A stretch of 32,680 nucleotides of DNA from JALSRD01 sp964476595 (GTDB lineage Bacteria; Desulfobacterota; Desulfobacteria; Desulfobacterales; JALSRD01): positions 1 through 32,680 of the forward strand of contig CAYZCL010000014.1 of the NCBI GenBank assembly GCA_964476595.1. Reading direction: 5' to 3'. How positions within the stretch are numbered: position 1 is the stretch's first letter; every line of letters begins with the position of its first letter. The translations under genes were made by a program, and so were the position numbers. Shown here one piece after another: positions 22,492 through 29,295 of the stretch. The notes beneath the pieces were generated by a model. It was not told where the DNA came from and did not search any database. It worked only from the letters and a program-made list of their open reading frames with translations.

Positions 22492-23754
22492 ATGCTTCTG
22501 TCGAAAAAACGAAACGCTCTGCCGCTGCTGATTCTTTTGCTGTCGGTGCTGGCGCTGCCCGGTGCGGCCGGTGCCCTCGAGCCGGGCGAAGTGCTGGTGG
22601 TGGCCAACGGCAGCGCCCGCAACAGCCTGTCGCTGGCCCGGCTGTACATGCAAAAGCGTGCTGTTCCCAAGGGGAACCTGCTGGTGTTGAAAACCGCCAC
22701 CGCAGAGGTCTGCTCGCGCCGGCAGTACCGCAACGAAATCGCGGCGCCCGTGCGGCGTTACCTCGAAGCGCGCGCCGACGGTGGGAAATCCATCCGCTGC
22801 CTCGTGCTGATGGCGGGTGTCCCCTTGAAAATCGCGCCGTCCGACGAAAACCGCCTGCGTCGCATGCGGATGCTGCAGGAGGAGATCCGGCGCCTGACCG
22901 AACGGCAGAAGGCCGGCGGCGGGGAGAAGGGCGAGGACGGCGAAGGCCTCAAGGCGGCCCTGGAAAAGCTGCGCAGCGAGGTGACGGCCTTGCGGGCGCT
23001 CACCGACCAGGCCGCGGTGGATTCGGAGCTGGCGGTGGTGCGGGCCGCGCAATATCCCCTGGAGGGGTGGGTGCCCAATCCCTTCTTCTACGGTTTTCGC
23101 AACAAGCAGTTCACGCTGGTGAAAAAAGAACACGTGCTGATGGTCAGCCGGCTGGACGGGCCGGACCCGGCGGTGGTGCGCCGCATCATCACCGACAGCC
23201 TGTTCGTGGAAGCCCGGGGGCTGCGGGGAAAGGCCTATTTCGACGCCCGCTGGAAGATGCCGGCCGCCCGGCCCGAGAGCGGGTATGCACTCTACGACTA
23301 CTCCATTCACCAGGCGGCCCGCATCATCCGCAAATCGGGCCTCATGCCGGTGGTCATGGACGATGCCCAGGCCCTCTTTCGAAAAGGGCAGTGCCCGGAA
23401 GCGGCGCTGTACTGCGGGTGGTACAGCCTGGGAAAATACGTGGACGCCTTCAGCTGGCGACGGGGGGCGGTGGGCTACCACATCGCCAGTGCCGAGTGCA
23501 CCACGCTGCGCAGCCCCAAGAGCCGCGTGTGGTGCAAGATGATGCTCGAAAAGGGGGCGGCCGCCACTCTCGGGCCGGTCTACGAGCCATACGTGCAGGC
23601 CTTCCCGCTGCCGGAGATTTTCTTCTCCCTGCTGACCGACGGCTACCTGACCCTGGCCGAGTGCTACCTGGTCAGCCTGCCGTACCTCTCGTGGCAGATG
23701 GTGCTGGTGGGGGACCCGCTCTACCGGCCGTTCGGGAAACGGCGGCGGCAGTGA
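22492..23754 (+). CDS. Secreted TIGR03790-family protein, function unknown
   Basis: This is a 420-residue protein starting at the ATG at 22492. Residues 1-29 are a clear signal peptide (MLLSKKRNALPLLILLLSVL, cleavage near AGA-LEP). GEVLVVANGSARNSLSLARL, followed by YMQKRAVP, and the C-terminal LVSLPYLSWQMVLVGDPLYR are the marks of the TIGR03790 family, for which no function is established. An Arg/Glu-rich segment at about 118-180 looks like a coiled coil inserted in the core. No strong ribosome binding site is close to this ATG; an AGGAGAG lies about 35 bases upstream. It is preceded by the nested inverted repeat and followed by a strong hairpin. It probably acts in the periplasm. Confidence 0.75.
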   Translation: MLLSKKRNALPLLILLLSVLALPGAAGALEPGEVLVVANGSARNSLSLARLYMQKRAVPKGNLLVLKTATAEVCSRRQYRNEIAAPVRRYLEARADGGKSIRCLVLMAGVPLKIAPSDENRLRRMRMLQEEIRRLTERQKAGGGEKGEDGEGLKAALEKLRSEVTALRALTDQAAVDSELAVVRAAQYPLEGWVPNPFFYGFRNKQFTLVKKEHVLMVSRLDGPDPAVVRRIITDSLFVEARGLRGKAYFDARWKMPAARPESGYALYDYSIHQAARIIRKSGLMPVVMDDAQALFRKGQCPEAALYCGWYSLGKYVDAFSWRRGAVGYHIASAECTTLRSPKSRVWCKMMLEKGAAATLGPVYEPYVQAFPLPEIFFSLLTDGYLTLAECYLVSLPYLSWQMVLVGDPLYRPFGKRRRQ

Positions 23755-23755
23755 A

Positions 23756-23790
23756 CCGGCGGGCCTGCGGTGTGCACAGGCGCCCGCCGG
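23756..23790. terminator. Strong GC hairpin between convergent genes
   Basis: CCGGCGGGCCTG (23756-23767) pairs with CAGGCGCCCGCCGG (23777-23790), giving 12 bp with a two-base bulge, directly after the stop at 23754. There is no T run, so it may stabilise RNA or slow polymerase rather than act as a classical terminator. Confidence 0.45.
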
Positions 23791-23817
23791 CGGGCGGTTT
23801 GCAGACGTCCGGCGGAT

Positions 23818-24003
23818 CTACTTTCGACCGTGGGCCTTGCAGCTGCCCCCGGGCGCGTCGCGGATGTCGTTCTGGTGCCTGGCGATGGAGATGATCAGGG
23901 CCAGACCGGCCTTGACGGGATCCGGAACATCCTGGCTTTTGAGTTTTTCCGCTTCTTCACAGATGGCCTCGAAAGCCCGACTGATTTTCTCGGTACTCAA
24001 CAT
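23818..24003 (-). CDS. Small hypothetical protein (61 residues)
   Basis: I do not recognise this 61-residue protein. The open frame extends far upstream opposite the sugar dehydrogenase gene, but the ATG at 24003 has a strong GGAGGG site 7 bases before it and a good promoter at 24072-24099. The true gene is therefore short. The product is probably helical and soluble (MLSTEKISRAFEAICEEAEK, LALIISIARHQNDIRD), with a Gly/Ser/Cys/Lys tail (GGSCKAHGRK). It has two cysteines and no membrane segment. It stands alone, convergent to the TIGR03790 gene and divergent from the sugar dehydrogenase. Confidence 0.6.
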   Translation of the reverse strand: MLSTEKISRAFEAICEEAEKLKSQDVPDPVKAGLALIISIARHQNDIRDAPGGSCKAHGRK

Positions 24004-24071
24004 GGCGTTCCCTCCACTTGCGGCAGTGATGCATCCCAGACGCTGACAACACGGTTCATTCGGATAAAGGC

Positions 24072-24099
24072 AACATAATGTCGATTCGCGCGATGTCAA
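24072..24099 (-). promoter_or_regulatory. Sigma-70-like promoter for the 61-residue gene
   Basis: On the minus strand there is a perfect TTGACA (24094-24099), a 16-base spacer and TATGTT (24072-24077). It predicts a leader of about 60 bases before the ATG at 24003. Confidence 0.55.
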
Positions 24100-24210
24100 A
24101 ACCCATCGCGGATAGCCGCATGCGGACGTGACCGGCGAAGATCGGGATTGAAGAAAATCCGTTTCGTGCCGAAATACAGCTAGAGGATAAGGATCCGGCG
24201 GCGTAAGCGC

Positions 24211-24239
24211 TTGCCAAGCGTGTCGGCGGATGGTATCTG
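24211..24239 (+). promoter_or_regulatory. Possible promoter for the sugar dehydrogenase
   Basis: TTGCCA (24211-24216), a 17-base spacer and TATCTG (24234-24239). The -35 matches consensus in five of six bases and the -10 in three, so support is weak. Confidence 0.3.
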
Positions 24240-24321
24240 ATGCTATTTTGCGAAAATGCCCGGTGCACCCGGCCAGCGGAGCCCGGTGACCCCAGATGAA
24301 CCCCAACAGATGGAGCGTACG

Positions 24322-25992
24322 ATGGCAAACAAGGCCCAGGCGGAACCTGTCGCCGGCAACAATGTTTCGGTGAGTCCCAACGGTGAAACCTTCAGACTGC
24401 CCGCCGAGGAAGACTACCAGGCGGAATTCGAGCGGCTCAAGGAACTGGCGGCCGCCCAGCGGGAAATGGGACGGCAGATCGTGGTGGTCATGGGGGTCGG
24501 TTTCGTGGGCGCCGTCATGGCCGGAGTGGTGGCCGACTCGGTGGATCCCAAGAGCGGCGAACCGCTCTATTTCGTCATGGGCATGCAACGGCCCTCCACG
24601 CGCTCCTACTGGAAGATCCCGTTGCTCAATCGCGGCGTCGCTCCGGTGGAAGCCGAGGACAAGGAGGTCGCACCCCTGATCCGGCGCTGCGTCCAGGAGA
24701 AAAAGACCCTGACGGCCACCTTCACCTACGATGCCCTGACCCTGGCCGACATCGTGGTGGTCGACGTGCAGTGCGACTACCAGAAAGAGACCCTGGGAAA
24801 TGTCCGCAAGGGCTACGCTGACATCGCCGCCCTCGAGGACAGCCTCAAGATTATCGGTGAACGCATCGACCCCGGATGCCTGGTGCTCATCGAGACCACG
24901 GTGCCGCCGGGAACCACGGAATACGTGGCTTATCCCCTCATCAAGAAGGCTTTCGAAAAAAGAGGCCTCAACGACGCCGAGCCGTGCCTGGCGCACTCCT
25001 TCGAGCGTGTCATGCCGGGACGCAACTACGTAGCCTCCATCCGGGACTTCTGGCGGGTGTGCAGCGGCGTCAACGCCGATGCGCGCGAGAAAGTCACGCG
25101 CTTCCTGTCGGCGGTCATCAACGTGGACCAGTACCCGCTGACGGTGCTGGACCGTCCCATCGAGAGCGAAACCTGCAAGATCGTCGAAAACTCCTACCGC
25201 GCCACCATCCTGGCCTTTCTGGACGAGTGGAGCCTCTTTTCCGAGCGCAACGGCGTAGACCTCATCAAAGTGGTCGAAGCCATCAAGGTGCGCCCGACGC
25301 ATTCGAACATCATCTTTCCCGGACCCGGCATCGGCGGTTACTGCCTGCCCAAGGACGGCGGGTTGGGAGTGTGGGCCTACAACACCTTGATGGGTTTCGA
25401 GGACGACATCTTCAAACTCACGCCGACGGCCATCGACATCAACGACACGCGCGCGCTGCACGCCGTGCAGCTGGTGCGCGACGCCCTGCGCAACATGGGT
25501 AAGATCGTGGCCGCCTCGCGGGTGGCGGTGTTGGGGGCCTCCTACCGGCAGGACGTGGGCGACACGCGTTACTCCGGCTCCGAACTCATCGTGCGCAAGA
25601 TCACCGAAATGGGCGGAGAAGTGGTGGTGCACGACCCCTATGTCAAGCACTGGTGGGAACTGGAAAAACAGGACACCTACCCGGCTCCCGGAAAGTCCTG
25701 GGCACGCTTTTTCCGCAACCAGGAAAGCCTGTCGCGCACCCGGGTGCATCAGGAAATGCAGCCGGCGCTGGAACAGGCCGATGCCGTGGTGCTGGCCGTA
25801 CGCCACGAGACCTACCTGCGGCTGAAGCCCGACGAAGTCGTAGAGATGACCGGTCGGCCGGTGGCCGTCATCGACTGTTTCGGCATCCTCGACGACGACG
25901 CCATCCGGCGCTACTTCGAGCTGGGATGCGAAGTCAAGGGGTTGGGACGCGGCCACGTGAAGCGCATCAAGGACAGCGTGCTCAAGCGATGA
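24322..25992 (+). CDS. UDP-glucose/GDP-mannose dehydrogenase family protein
   Basis: This is a 556-residue NAD-dependent enzyme of the family that oxidises the C6 alcohol of a nucleotide sugar to the acid in two steps. The ATG at 24322 is chosen for its TGGAG site; an ATG at 24310 is possible. GVGFVG (58-63) binds NAD. The middle domain carries ETTVPPGTTEYV and CKIVENSYRA. The catalytic Cys is Cys341 in GGYCLPKD. The C-terminal UDP-binding domain starts near VAVLGASYRQDVGDTRYSGS. It is about 100 residues longer than usual, with roughly 50 extra N-terminal residues and extra segments near KRPSTRSYWK-like positions (95-110) and HWWELEKQDTYP. The product would feed capsule or polysaccharide synthesis. 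The sugar is not identifiable. Confidence 0.88.
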   Translation: MANKAQAEPVAGNNVSVSPNGETFRLPAEEDYQAEFERLKELAAAQREMGRQIVVVMGVGFVGAVMAGVVADSVDPKSGEPLYFVMGMQRPSTRSYWKIPLLNRGVAPVEAEDKEVAPLIRRCVQEKKTLTATFTYDALTLADIVVVDVQCDYQKETLGNVRKGYADIAALEDSLKIIGERIDPGCLVLIETTVPPGTTEYVAYPLIKKAFEKRGLNDAEPCLAHSFERVMPGRNYVASIRDFWRVCSGVNADAREKVTRFLSAVINVDQYPLTVLDRPIESETCKIVENSYRATILAFLDEWSLFSERNGVDLIKVVEAIKVRPTHSNIIFPGPGIGGYCLPKDGGLGVWAYNTLMGFEDDIFKLTPTAIDINDTRALHAVQLVRDALRNMGKIVAASRVAVLGASYRQDVGDTRYSGSELIVRKITEMGGEVVVHDPYVKHWWELEKQDTYPAPGKSWARFFRNQESLSRTRVHQEMQPALEQADAVVLAVRHETYLRLKPDEVVEMTGRPVAVIDCFGILDDDAIRRYFELGCEVKGLGRGHVKRIKDSVLKR

Positions 25993-25997
25993 GACCA

Positions 25998-26020
25998 GGC
26001 GCGATAACGTCATACGCGCC
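25998..26020. terminator. Small hairpin between convergent genes
   Basis: GGCGCG (25998-26003) and CGCGCC (26015-26020) form a perfect 6-bp stem with an 11-base loop, just after the sugar dehydrogenase stop and before the end of the J-domain gene. No T tract follows, so it is a weak candidate. Confidence 0.35.
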
Positions 26021-26056
26021 ATCGTGGGATAAAAACGCCGCGGTCCGCAGCGTGTT

Positions 26057-26524
26057 CTATCGCCCGCGTGCCGCCAGGATGCGCTCGTAGGCCTGCTGGA
26101 TTTCCTTGAAACGCCGTTCGGCGAGTTCACGAAATTCCGGCCCCAGGTGATTCACCTTATCCGGATGGTACCGGCTGGCCAGCCGGCGATAGGCCTGCTT
26201 GATCTCTGCGGTGGACGCACCACGATCCACCCCCAGGACGCTATAAGGATCGGCGGGTTGCGTTTGGGTGCCTTGCGGCCGTGCACCGTTGCCTCCCCCC
26301 GTATGGTCGCCTTTCTCCCCCTGCCGGGCCCCCTCGGCGTGTGAACCGGAGGGCCGCCCTACACGCCGGCGCTGTATCGAACGTTGCAGCGATTTGTATA
26401 GCCACCACACGAAAAGACCGACCAGCAGGTCGTCCAGCCACCCCCAGCCTACCAGGAAATCGGGGACCAGGTCGTACGGATTCAGAACGTAGAGCAGGGC
26501 GATGATAGAAAAAAGGATTTTCAT
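26057..26524 (-). CDS. DUF1232 plus J-domain membrane protein
   Basis: This is a 155-residue protein. Residues 1-46 form a DUF1232-like membrane hairpin (YVLNPYDLVPDF, WGWLDDLLVG). A charged, low-complexity linker spans about 47-90. A C-terminal J domain covers about 91-152 (DPYSVLGVDRGASTAEIKQA) with the key HPD at 120-122. J domains stimulate the ATPase of DnaK-type chaperones, so this would recruit DnaK to the membrane. It lacks the zinc and C-terminal domains of full DnaJ. It starts at the ATG at 26524 with a weak site and is divergent from the pilin operon, sharing the AT-rich control region. A role in pilus assembly is speculative. Confidence 0.85.
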   Translation of the reverse strand: MKILFSIIALLYVLNPYDLVPDFLVGWGWLDDLLVGLFVWWLYKSLQRSIQRRRVGRPSGSHAEGARQGEKGDHTGGGNGARPQGTQTQPADPYSVLGVDRGASTAEIKQAYRRLASRYHPDKVNHLGPEFRELAERRFKEIQQAYERILAARGR

Positions 26525-26687
26525 GGCTCTTGCACACGCGGGAATCCCGCCGATGGAAGAAGATGCCGTTGTTCCTGATTCTCCTTCCCTTTCATTTCAT
26601 TAATATACCACGCCTTCCGTTCGAATGACAGCGATACCTCTTTACGGGACGGTTTTGCGGGCCGCCGGCCGCTTGTCATGAAAACAA

Positions 26688-26716
26688 TTTAATAGGACTA
26701 TTAAATATTTTAATAG
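26688..26716. promoter_or_regulatory. Three phased copies of an 8-mer, candidate operator
   Basis: TTTAATAG (26688-26695), its reverse complement CTATTAAA (26698-26705) and TTTAATAG again (26709-26716) lie with centres 10 and 11 bases apart, about one helical turn. The last two also make a 23-base inverted repeat with perfect 10-base arms (26696-26718). This is the layout expected for cooperative dimer binding. Confidence 0.6.
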
Positions 26717-26889
26717 TCTAAGGGGCGTCGTGGCCTCGCACATCCGGTTTCACGGCATGGCCAGACCAGGCAAGAGCGGATTGTGCTGTGTCAGCGGTGT
26801 GTCTGGAATCTGAATAAATTTTTAAAAACAAATAGATATGTTTCTGAAAAAAGCTTTTCTAAGCGATGGGCGATGTTTTGCCGATAAGA

Positions 26890-26905
26890 TGGCATGAATA
26901 TTGTA
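26890..26905 (+). promoter_or_regulatory. Sigma-54-like promoter motif before fimT
   Basis: TGGCATG-AATA-TTGTA matches the TGGCACG-N4-TTGCA layout with the GG of the -24 element. The -12 element reads GT instead of GC. It would give a leader of about 40 bases before the fimT ATG. Sigma-54 control is common for pilus genes, but this copy is imperfect. Confidence 0.35.
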
Positions 26906-26955
26906 TGAAGTGCTGTCTGGGAAGCATCGAATCATCACCAGAACGAGAGGTCGAC

Positions 26956-27534
26956 ATGAAAAAAGCGCAAGCGGGTTTTACACTCATGGAAATAATGGTG
27001 GCCACAGCCATCTTTGCCATCCTATGCGCCATCGCCATACCCAATTACATCGGGTGGCTCCCAGGTCACCGCTTGAGAAGCGCGGCCGCCGATATTCGTT
27101 CCAACATGCAGTTGGCCAAAATGCAGGCAATCAAAGAAAACCGTTACTATGCCATTGTTTTCAACTCCGGGGCGGACAATTACCAGATTGTCGATTGCGG
27201 ATCCGACGGCACCTATAACACCGGTGACGACCAGGTTGTGAAAACGGTCAACCTCAACGAATACGGCAGCGGCGTAGCCTACGGTTACGGCAGTGCCACG
27301 ACCAATGCGACCAGCAGCGGCGGCCCCCTGCCGGGCGACTATATCAGCTATGCGGTGCCGGCCAACAATGTCGCCATGTTCGCCCCGACCGGGTTGGCGC
27401 AGACGGCAACCGGGGCATTCAGTTCCGGTTATGTCTATGTCGAGAACAATCGTAACCAGACCTGTGCGGTGGGCACCAACACGGTAGCAGGCAATATCGT
27501 GCTCAAATACTGGAACAGTGGCGCCTGGAATTGA
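26956..27534 (+). CDS. fimT: Minor pilin, GspH/FimT-like
   Basis: This is a 192-residue type IV pilin-like protein. The ATG at 26956 gives a short basic leader, then the prepilin peptidase site AQAG|FTLMEIM with Glu at mature position 5, followed by the hydrophobic helix VATAIFAILCAIAIPNYIGW. SAAADIRSNMQLAKMQAIKE is the GspH/FimT signature. The globular part is rich in Gly, Asn, Ser and Thr. It is first in an operon with pilW, pilV, pilX and pilY1, the set that forms the priming tip of type IV pili. An upstream in-frame start at 26866 would bury the leader and is not used. The next gene begins 17 bases after its stop. Confidence 0.9.
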   Translation: MKKAQAGFTLMEIMVATAIFAILCAIAIPNYIGWLPGHRLRSAAADIRSNMQLAKMQAIKENRYYAIVFNSGADNYQIVDCGSDGTYNTGDDQVVKTVNLNEYGSGVAYGYGSATTNATSSGGPLPGDYISYAVPANNVAMFAPTGLAQTATGAFSSGYVYVENNRNQTCAVGTNTVAGNIVLKYWNSGAWN

Positions 27535-27551
27535 TTTGATCGGGGGGAAGA

Positions 27552-28244
27552 ATGAAAGAACAGCAAACTGGATTCACACTCATTGAGCTGATGGTGGCCA
27601 TGGCCGTGGCCAGTATCATGATGGCGGTTATTTACGCCAGCTACCAGTCTCAAATTCAATCCCGCGTGACCCAGCAGGAAATGGTGAACATGAACCAGAA
27701 CCTAAGGGCGGCGATGCTTTTGATGGAGCGGGAAATTCGCCTGGCTGGCACGGACCCGACGGGGAACGCGGGCGCGCAGATCGTTGAAGCCCGGAGCGAT
27801 TACATTCACTTCACACGTGATATCACCGGTGGCGAATCCGACTCGATCGACAACGACCATGACGGTACGGTCGACGATCCCGATGAGTGGTACAATGGTA
27901 CGACATCGGAGCGCGATGAGGACATCGAGTACCGCCTGACAAGCGATGCGAATCAGGACGGTGTCGCCGACAGTTTCCCCTGCGGCCTCGGCCGGCAGGT
28001 CGGCGGTGCCGGTGGCTTTTCCGTGGTCGCCGACAACATCCAGTCGCTGAATTTCGTCTACCTCGACGTCGACGGTAACGTCATCCCGCCCCCCGGCACC
28101 GGCAGTGCCGTGGACGATATTCGTTCCGTTCGCGTGACCATCACGGCGCGCACCAACAATCCCGTTATGATGCGCGGCGGACAGCCACGACAGCTGCAGT
28201 TGACCACCGAGATACGTTGTCGGGATCTGGGACTTAATTCCTAG
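27552..28244 (+). CDS. pilW: Minor pilin PilW-like
   Basis: This is a 230-residue prepilin. The cleavage site is QQTG|FTLIELM with Glu5, then the helix VAMAVASIMMAVIYASYQSQ. The NMNQNLRAAMLLMEREIRLA region following it is typical of PilW/GspJ-type minor pilins. The globular domain holds two Asp-rich loops (IDNDHDGTVDDPDE and SDANQDGVADS) that look like calcium-binding sites. It helps build the tip complex with FimT, PilV, PilX and PilY1. A GGGGGAAG site precedes the ATG. It ends at 28244, so the next gene, if begun at its upstream ATG, would follow directly. Confidence 0.9.
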   Translation: MKEQQTGFTLIELMVAMAVASIMMAVIYASYQSQIQSRVTQQEMVNMNQNLRAAMLLMEREIRLAGTDPTGNAGAQIVEARSDYIHFTRDITGGESDSIDNDHDGTVDDPDEWYNGTTSERDEDIEYRLTSDANQDGVADSFPCGLGRQVGGAGGFSVVADNIQSLNFVYLDVDGNVIPPPGTGSAVDDIRSVRVTITARTNNPVMMRGGQPRQLQLTTEIRCRDLGLNS

Positions 28245-28272
28245 CATGGAAGAAACAAAGAAGGAGGAACCC

Positions 28273-28683
28273 ATGAGGGGTCCAGATAACAGGCGATGCC
28301 CAAGGGAAAATAAGGAAACAGGCTTTACTCTGATTGAAGTCATGCTGACCATCGCAATTTTTTCCATCGGCATTCTGGCGGTGGGTGCCATGCAGGTGAC
28401 GGCCGGCCTGAAAGAGAATTCCGCCCGTGATTATTCCGTAGCCTATACACTTGCATCCGATCGCATAGAAAACCTACTGCTGCTTCCCTACAATGACCCT
28501 CTTTTGACGCCTGGCCAAGAGGCGGCAGCAGAGCAAGTCGGACCCGGCAGCAAGTATACCCGTTTTTACCAGGTAACCCAGAACACTAGTACCAAGACCG
28601 TCAGTGTCACTGTCAGCTGGTCCGGGGGATCGAAATCCGTTGTGCTCAGGTTTCTCAAAGCGCCTGTTCAAGACGTCAACTAA
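28273..28683 (+). CDS. pilV: Minor pilin PilV-like
   Basis: This is a 136-residue prepilin. I choose the ATG at 28273 because AAGGAGGA lies just before it; an ATG at 28246 has no ribosome binding site. The leader is long and basic (17 residues), then KETG|FTLIEVM with Glu5 and the helix TIAIFSIGILAVGAMQVTAG. The body is small (about 100 residues after the helix) and ends in KSVVLRFLKAPV. It matches the type IV pilus modification protein PilV. It ends 17 bases before the pilX start and shares the operon. Confidence 0.88.
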   Translation: MRGPDNRRCPRENKETGFTLIEVMLTIAIFSIGILAVGAMQVTAGLKENSARDYSVAYTLASDRIENLLLLPYNDPLLTPGQEAAAEQVGPGSKYTRFYQVTQNTSTKTVSVTVSWSGGSKSVVLRFLKAPVQDVN

Positions 28684-28700
28684 GGGGAGATGAAACCATC

Positions 28701-29279
28701 ATGCAAACAAAAGGCTGCCGAAATACAGCAAGGATAAAGATGAAAGATCTCCGTTCGGCCAAACGTTTGGTGCGGGACGAGCGGGGATCGGTGATGGTCA
28801 TGGCTATCCTGATACTCGCCCTTCTGACTATCATCGGGATCTGTTCCACTAATACTTCTGTCATGGAGTCCAAGATCGTCCGCAATACGGCCATTCGCAA
28901 ACAGAATTTCTATCGTGCCGAGGCTGCCGTCATCCAGGCCGCCCAGCTTTTGCAGGATTTGAGGAACACAACCATTTTGAACAGTGAAAGCCGGTCCTAT
29001 CTCAACAGCAGCGGATACCCGTGGCTGATCAATGACAACTCGGTGAATATGACCGATCGTAGCATTTGGGATCATGACGATGCCGGCAACGACGACAACG
29101 CTGAAACGGCCGCCATTGATCCCAACGTTTACTATGCCGTGGTGCGTGTCAATGTAGCCAAAAAGGCTTCGCTGGGAATGGAGAATCCGGACAAATTGTA
29201 CGAGTATGCCATCTACGGGCTGTGCGGGGACACGGGTGGAGAAGCGCTGATCGAGGCCGGATTCAAAAAGCGGTATTAA
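28701..29279 (+). CDS. pilX: Pilus assembly protein PilX-like
   Basis: This is a 192-residue protein with a basic leader followed by DERGSVMVMAILILALLTII, the PilX N-terminal signature. A cut after Gly29 would give Ser1 and Met at mature position 5, in line with PilX/GspK-type subunits that lack the usual Glu5. The conserved NFYRAEAAVIQAAQLLQDLR helix follows. GGGGAG precedes the ATG at 28701. PilX caps or primes the pilus with the other minor pilins and PilY1, which starts 16 bases downstream. Confidence 0.87.
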   Translation: MQTKGCRNTARIKMKDLRSAKRLVRDERGSVMVMAILILALLTIIGICSTNTSVMESKIVRNTAIRKQNFYRAEAAVIQAAQLLQDLRNTTILNSESRSYLNSSGYPWLINDNSVNMTDRSIWDHDDAGNDDNAETAAIDPNVYYAVVRVNVAKKASLGMENPDKLYEYAIYGLCGDTGGEALIEAGFKKRY

Positions 29280-29295
29280 CCAGGGGGTGGATTCA

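Larger units (their letters stand above)
24004..24321. other. Divergent intergenic region
   Basis: These 318 bases separate the 61-residue gene (-) from the sugar dehydrogenase (+). They contain a convincing minus-strand promoter (24072-24099) and a weaker plus-strand one (24211-24239). I see no other gene, RNA structure or repeat. Confidence 0.5.
26525..26955. other. AT-rich control region upstream of the pilin operon
   Basis: These 431 bases without a gene hold the divergent start regions of the J-domain gene and fimT. Notable elements are three alternating 8-mers (26688-26716), a perfect AAAAGCTTTT palindrome (26849-26858) and a sigma-54-like motif (26890-26905). The base composition is much richer in AT than the flanking genes to the left. 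No tRNA or small gene is convincing here. Confidence 0.6.

Noticed and set aside
23818..26130. Open frame of 770 codons on the minus strand
   Set aside because: Most of it is antisense to the nucleotide-sugar dehydrogenase and looks non-coding. Only the last 61 codons have their own start signals and are kept as a small gene.
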